The notes beneath the pieces were generated by a model. The model worked only from the letters and a program-made list of their open reading frames with translations, was not told the DNA's origin and made no database searches. 9,193 nucleotides of DNA from Tannerellaceae bacterium (lineage in GTDB: Bacteria; Bacteroidota; Bacteroidia; Bacteroidales; Tannerellaceae), in the NCBI GenBank assembly GCA_031267205.1, contig JAIRZN010000004.1, positions 1 through 9,193 of the forward strand, in the 5' to 3' direction. This document shows positions 6,995 to 9,193 of the stretch, in pieces (the stretch's first letter is position 1; every line of letters starts with the position of its first letter). Both the position numbers and the translations under genes were made by a program.

Positions 6995-7885
6995 ATGGAA
7001 TCCATTTCTCGCCGTGAATTATTGAAAAGGACAGTCGTCATGGCTGCCGGCAGTTCACTACTGCTAAATCGCCCCATTACGGCATGGGCTAACGAAAAAG
7101 AAGCGACCGCCAAGGTCGTATTGATCCGCAACCAAAATTTGTTCGCCGGCGGCGCCTCGCCTGACCCCGCCATTTGCGGACAGATGCTCGACGAAGCCCT
7201 CTGCAACCTGACAGGCAAGAAAAACGCAAGGGAAGCCTGGGCGTCTATCGTCAAGCCAACCGACGTGGTAGGCATCAAAACCAATGCGTGGAACGGGCTT
7301 CCTACGCCTCCCGAATTGGACGAGATACTTAAAACCCGCGTCCAAAGCGCAGGCGTAAAGGAAGAAAATGTAAGCATAGACGACCGGGGCGTGAAGACAA
7401 ACCCCGTATTCCAACGCTCGACAGCGCTCATCAACATACGCCCCATGCGCACCCATGCATGGGCAGGGGTTGGGACGTTATTAAAGAATTACATAATGTT
7501 CGCAGAAAAACCCTCCGACTACCACGATGACTCGTGCGCCTCGCTCGCCGAGCTGCACGACCTACCCGCCGTGAAGGGTAAGACGCGCCTTTATGTCCTG
7601 GTGCTCTTCACTCCGCAGTTCCATCATCTTACCGCAAGTACATTCTATGAAGAGTTTTCATGGAAATACAACGGGCTGGCGATAGGATTTGATCCGGTAG
7701 CCATTGACTCCGTCGGCTTGCGTATAATAGAAGCCAAACGCAAGGATTATTTCAAGGAAGAACGTCCGCTCAACCCGCCTGCCAAGCACATCGCCCTGGC
7801 CGACACCCGCTATCACATGGGAACCTCCGACCCTGCCAAGATAGAACTGGTGAAAATAGGCTGGGACGAAGGCTCCTTTGTATAA
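6995..7885 (+). CDS. DUF362 domain protein with twin-arginine signal
   Basis: The 296-residue protein opens with a twin-arginine export signal: S5-R6-R7-E-L-L-K, then a hydrophobic run (13-24) and a probable cleavage near AWA at 30-32. The body matches DUF362: KPTDVVGIKTNAW (87-99), the core motif MRTHAWAGVGTLLKNYI (151-167, the family's K/R-T-H...LKN signature), FDPVAIDSVG (232-241) and the closing segment LADTRYHMGTSDP (268-280). Cys are few (C61, C70, C181) and do not form a 4Fe-4S ferredoxin motif, although other DUF362 proteins carry one. Tat export normally means the protein folds before transport, often with a bound cofactor, so it may carry one that the sequence does not reveal. It is the last gene of the plus-strand cluster, 22 bases after the DUF6599 gene and facing the TIM-barrel gene. 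The function is unknown. Confidence 0.85.
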   Translation: MESISRRELLKRTVVMAAGSSLLLNRPITAWANEKEATAKVVLIRNQNLFAGGASPDPAICGQMLDEALCNLTGKKNAREAWASIVKPTDVVGIKTNAWNGLPTPPELDEILKTRVQSAGVKEENVSIDDRGVKTNPVFQRSTALINIRPMRTHAWAGVGTLLKNYIMFAEKPSDYHDDSCASLAELHDLPAVKGKTRLYVLVLFTPQFHHLTASTFYEEFSWKYNGLAIGFDPVAIDSVGLRIIEAKRKDYFKEERPLNPPAKHIALADTRYHMGTSDPAKIELVKIGWDEGSFV

Positions 7886-7902
7886 ATATCGTATCGCTAT
7901 TT
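7884..7902. terminator. Possible weak bidirectional hairpin between convergent genes
   Basis: AAATA at 7884-7888 can pair with TATTT at 7898-7902, and CG at 7890-7891 with CG at 7895-7896, around a TAT loop and one mismatch. It covers the two facing stop codons (7883-7885 and 7897-7899). A T-rich stretch follows on the plus strand. The stem is short and AT-rich, so it is a weak terminator candidate at best. Confidence 0.25.
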
Positions 7903-8889
7903 CTTTTCAAATACAGCATCGAAGGCATGCGCGGAAGGCTGAAAGTCAATCCGCCTCGTATATTCGCATGATTCGCGGGCGCCATGCTCGCGATTCATGG
8001 CGCTGTCCTCCCATTCAATAGATAACGGACCTTGATACCCGACATAATTAAGCGCCCTGATAATTTCCTCAAAACAAATCTTACCCCTGCCCAGACTGCG
8101 GAAATTCCAGTAACGCCGCGGATCCCCGAACGGCACATACCCTCCGAACACGCCCGCCGGCTTAGGCGTATCGCTCCAGTAAACATCCTTCATGTGAACA
8201 TGAAAAATGCGGTCGGGAAACCGGTAAATAAAATCTACATAGTCAACACCCTGATATCCCAAATGACTCGGATCGTAATTAAACCCGAAGGCAGGATGAA
8301 AATCCACAGCCTCCAACGCCCGCTGCGCCGTTACCGTATCAAAAGCTATCTCCGTCGGATGCACCTCCAAAGCAAAGCGGACGCCCAACTTCCGGTACTC
8401 GTCCAGTATAGGAACAAAACGCCGCGCGAAATCCCTGTAACCATCCTCAATAAACGAGTCGGGAACAGGGGGGAAAGAATAAAGATAAGCCCATATCGGA
8501 CTCCCCGTAAAGCCGACAACCGTATCCACCCCAAGCGCCTTAGCCGCGTGCGCCGTACGGATAAGCTCCTCCGCAGCCCTTTCCCTGACGCCCTCCTGGC
8601 TCCCGTCGCCCCAAATATAATCCGGCAAAATAGACCGATGCCTGAAATCTATCGCATCGCACACCGCCTGCCCGACCAAATGAGTCGAAATAGTCCTCAA
8701 ACAAAGCCCATACGACGCCAAAGTATCCCTAATGCCCCGATAATACCCATCGTCCGTATGACGCACATCCACATGATTAGGAAGCCCAAGCTCCAACCCA
8801 TCATAACCGAAGGATTTCGCCTTTTCACAAACAGTCTCCAATGATAAATCACCCCACTGCAAGGAGTACAAAGTAACAAGTCTCGCCAT
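7897..8889 (-). CDS. Sugar phosphate isomerase/epimerase-like TIM-barrel protein (xylose isomerase-like)
   Basis: The 330-residue product (start ATG at 8889-8887) belongs to the xylose isomerase-like TIM-barrel superfamily, whose members isomerise or epimerise sugars and inositols, or cleave DNA at abasic sites. The opening YSLQWGDLSLETVCEKAKSFGYDGLEL (8-34) is the usual first strand and helix. Metal-site candidates at the ends of barrel strands are E175 (FALEVHPTE), D206 and H209 (NYDPSHLGYQG), H230 and H232 (FHVHMKDV) and E292 (SIEWED). No signal peptide is seen, so it is probably cytoplasmic. The frame stays open upstream to an ATG at 8937, but that start would overlap the -7 promoter box; the ATG at 8889 follows an A-rich stretch and opens directly on the fold, so I use it. 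An ATG at 8922 is the fallback. Such genes often sit beside Gfo/Idh oxidoreductases, but none is in view, so the substrate cannot be named. Confidence 0.87.
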   Translation of the reverse strand: MARLVTLYSLQWGDLSLETVCEKAKSFGYDGLELGLPNHVDVRHTDDGYYRGIRDTLASYGLCLRTISTHLVGQAVCDAIDFRHRSILPDYIWGDGSQEGVRERAAEELIRTAHAAKALGVDTVVGFTGSPIWAYLYSFPPVPDSFIEDGYRDFARRFVPILDEYRKLGVRFALEVHPTEIAFDTVTAQRALEAVDFHPAFGFNYDPSHLGYQGVDYVDFIYRFPDRIFHVHMKDVYWSDTPKPAGVFGGYVPFGDPRRYWNFRSLGRGKICFEEIIRALNYVGYQGPLSIEWEDSAMNREHGARESCEYTRRIDFQPSAHAFDAVFEKK

Positions 8890-8934
8890 TTTTTTCGATT
8901 TTAAGATTAAACAATGATTCATAAAAGCCACGCA

Positions 8935-8942
8935 CAAAACTA
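8935..8942 (-). promoter_or_regulatory. -7 promoter box for the TIM-barrel gene
   Basis: On the minus strand this reads TAGTTTTG, an exact match to TAnnTTTG. It lies 45 bases upstream of the chosen start at 8889, giving a leader of about 40 bases. No good TTTG element is found 19-21 bases further upstream, so the promoter may be weak or need an activator. It argues against the start codon at 8937. Confidence 0.45.
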
Positions 8943-9000
8943 AAAACTTTTTATGAAACCACTCAGCCCTAACAAAGAATTTTTACCATAAGAATAATCA

Positions 9001-9042
9001 GGGCGTGCCCCCGCCTGCGGCGCGGTCGGGCTATCCGCTACA
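9001..9042. repeat. GC-rich foldable element resembling a Bacteroidota intergenic repeat
   Basis: The stretch begins GGGCGTGCCCCCGCC and ends GGTCGGGCTATCCGCTAC. From memory, intergenic elements with the frame GGGCGT, a variable GC hairpin, then GGTCGGGCTATCCGCT recur many times in Bacteroidota genomes; I cannot verify that here. It can fold in more than one way: CGCC 9012-9015 with GGCG 9019-9022, closed by GCCC 9007-9010 with GGGC 9028-9031; or, instead, GCGG 9022-9025 with CCGC 9035-9038. The flanks are AT-rich, so it stands out sharply. Only one copy is in the window. It could be a mobile palindromic repeat or part of an RNA leader. Confidence 0.45.
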
Positions 9043-9094
9043 AAGCAATATTTCGCGCTAACCAATTGCAACACAGTATTGATCAAAAAAACAG

Positions 9095-9120
9095 GTAACG
9101 AATAAGTAACGTTCCTAACG
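9095..9120. repeat. Short iterated TAACG motif
   Basis: GTAACG occurs at 9095-9100 and 9106-9111, an 11-base step or about one helical turn, and CTAACG follows at 9115-9120. The first two could be a protein-binding direct repeat upstream of the TIM-barrel gene, between the two minus-strand promoter boxes. The motif is short and chance is possible. Confidence 0.25.
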
Positions 9121-9169
9121 CTTTCTTATGCTGTATTTTGCATTACGACAAATAACTCTTGATACCTGC

Positions 9170-9177
9170 CAAAGATA
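9170..9177 (-). promoter_or_regulatory. Distal -7 promoter box reading leftward
   Basis: On the minus strand this reads TATCTTTG, identical to the -7 box of dsbD on the other strand. Any -33 element would lie at or beyond the window edge. A transcript from here would run about 270 bases through the GC-rich element before reaching the TIM-barrel start, or could be a separate small RNA. Confidence 0.4.
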
Positions 9178-9193
9178 CGAATAAACCGTGAAT

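Larger units (their letters stand above)
8890..9193. other. Gene-free region upstream of the TIM-barrel gene
   Basis: No coding region of note is seen on either strand in these 304 bases; the longest readings with a start codon are only a few codons. The region holds two minus-strand -7 boxes (8935-8942 and 9170-9177), a GC-rich foldable element (about 9001-9042) set in otherwise AT-rich DNA, and a cluster of TAACG repeats (9095-9120). No tRNA or rRNA is recognisable. Confidence 0.7.

Noticed and set aside
8032..8844. Long plus-strand open frame of 270 codons opposite the TIM-barrel gene
   Set aside because: It is antisense to a gene with clear metal-site motifs, its product is rich in Arg, Pro and Ile with no recognisable domain, and no promoter precedes it.
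8890..8937. Upstream starts of the TIM-barrel gene at 8937 and 8922
   Set aside because: The first overlaps the -7 box at 8935-8942; both add residues before the first barrel strand without any signal peptide.

Overview
The window looks like chromosomal DNA from a member of the Bacteroidota, most likely the order Bacteroidales. The reasons are the TAnnTTTG promoter boxes, the near absence of strong Shine-Dalgarno sites, A-rich stretches before start codons, two small Bacteroidota-style lipoproteins, and the form of the DsbD, MazG and Sir2 proteins. G+C is roughly one half. The genus cannot be fixed from this sequence alone.

Layout: eight genes run left to right from 80 to 7885, tightly packed. 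They are a DsbD-type thiol reductant transporter (80-2125), MazG (2100-2897), an uncharacterised lipoprotein (2925-3752), a small uncharacterised lipoprotein (3873-4280), the tRNA 2-thiouridylase MnmA (4277-5341), a Sir2 NAD-dependent deacylase (5366-6067), a Sec-exported DUF6599 protein (6088-6972) and a Tat-exported DUF362 protein (6995-7885). Apart from 120 bases before the small lipoprotein, neighbours overlap or lie within 27 bases, so much of this could be one transcript from the promoter at 27-59. A sugar-phosphate-isomerase-like TIM-barrel gene (7897-8889) faces them on the minus strand, with only 11 bases between the two stop codons. The last 304 bases hold no gene. They hold a minus-strand promoter box close to that gene, a second box near the window edge, and a GC-rich foldable element at about 9001-9042 that resembles an intergenic repeat I recall from Bacteroidota genomes.

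How the genes work together: most are housekeeping functions (envelope thiol reduction, nucleotide sanitation, wobble-uridine thiolation, NAD-dependent deacylation) whose proximity does not prove a shared pathway. The least understood part is the DUF6599-DUF362 pair: two adjacent exported proteins, one by Sec and one by Tat. I see no phage, insertion sequence, CRISPR array, toxin-antitoxin pair or recognisable defence system. The other notable signals are a sirtuin with a YxxR deacylase motif but a degraded zinc site, and a strand-composition (GC-skew) reversal inside dsbD that could mark the replication terminus or an old rearrangement.
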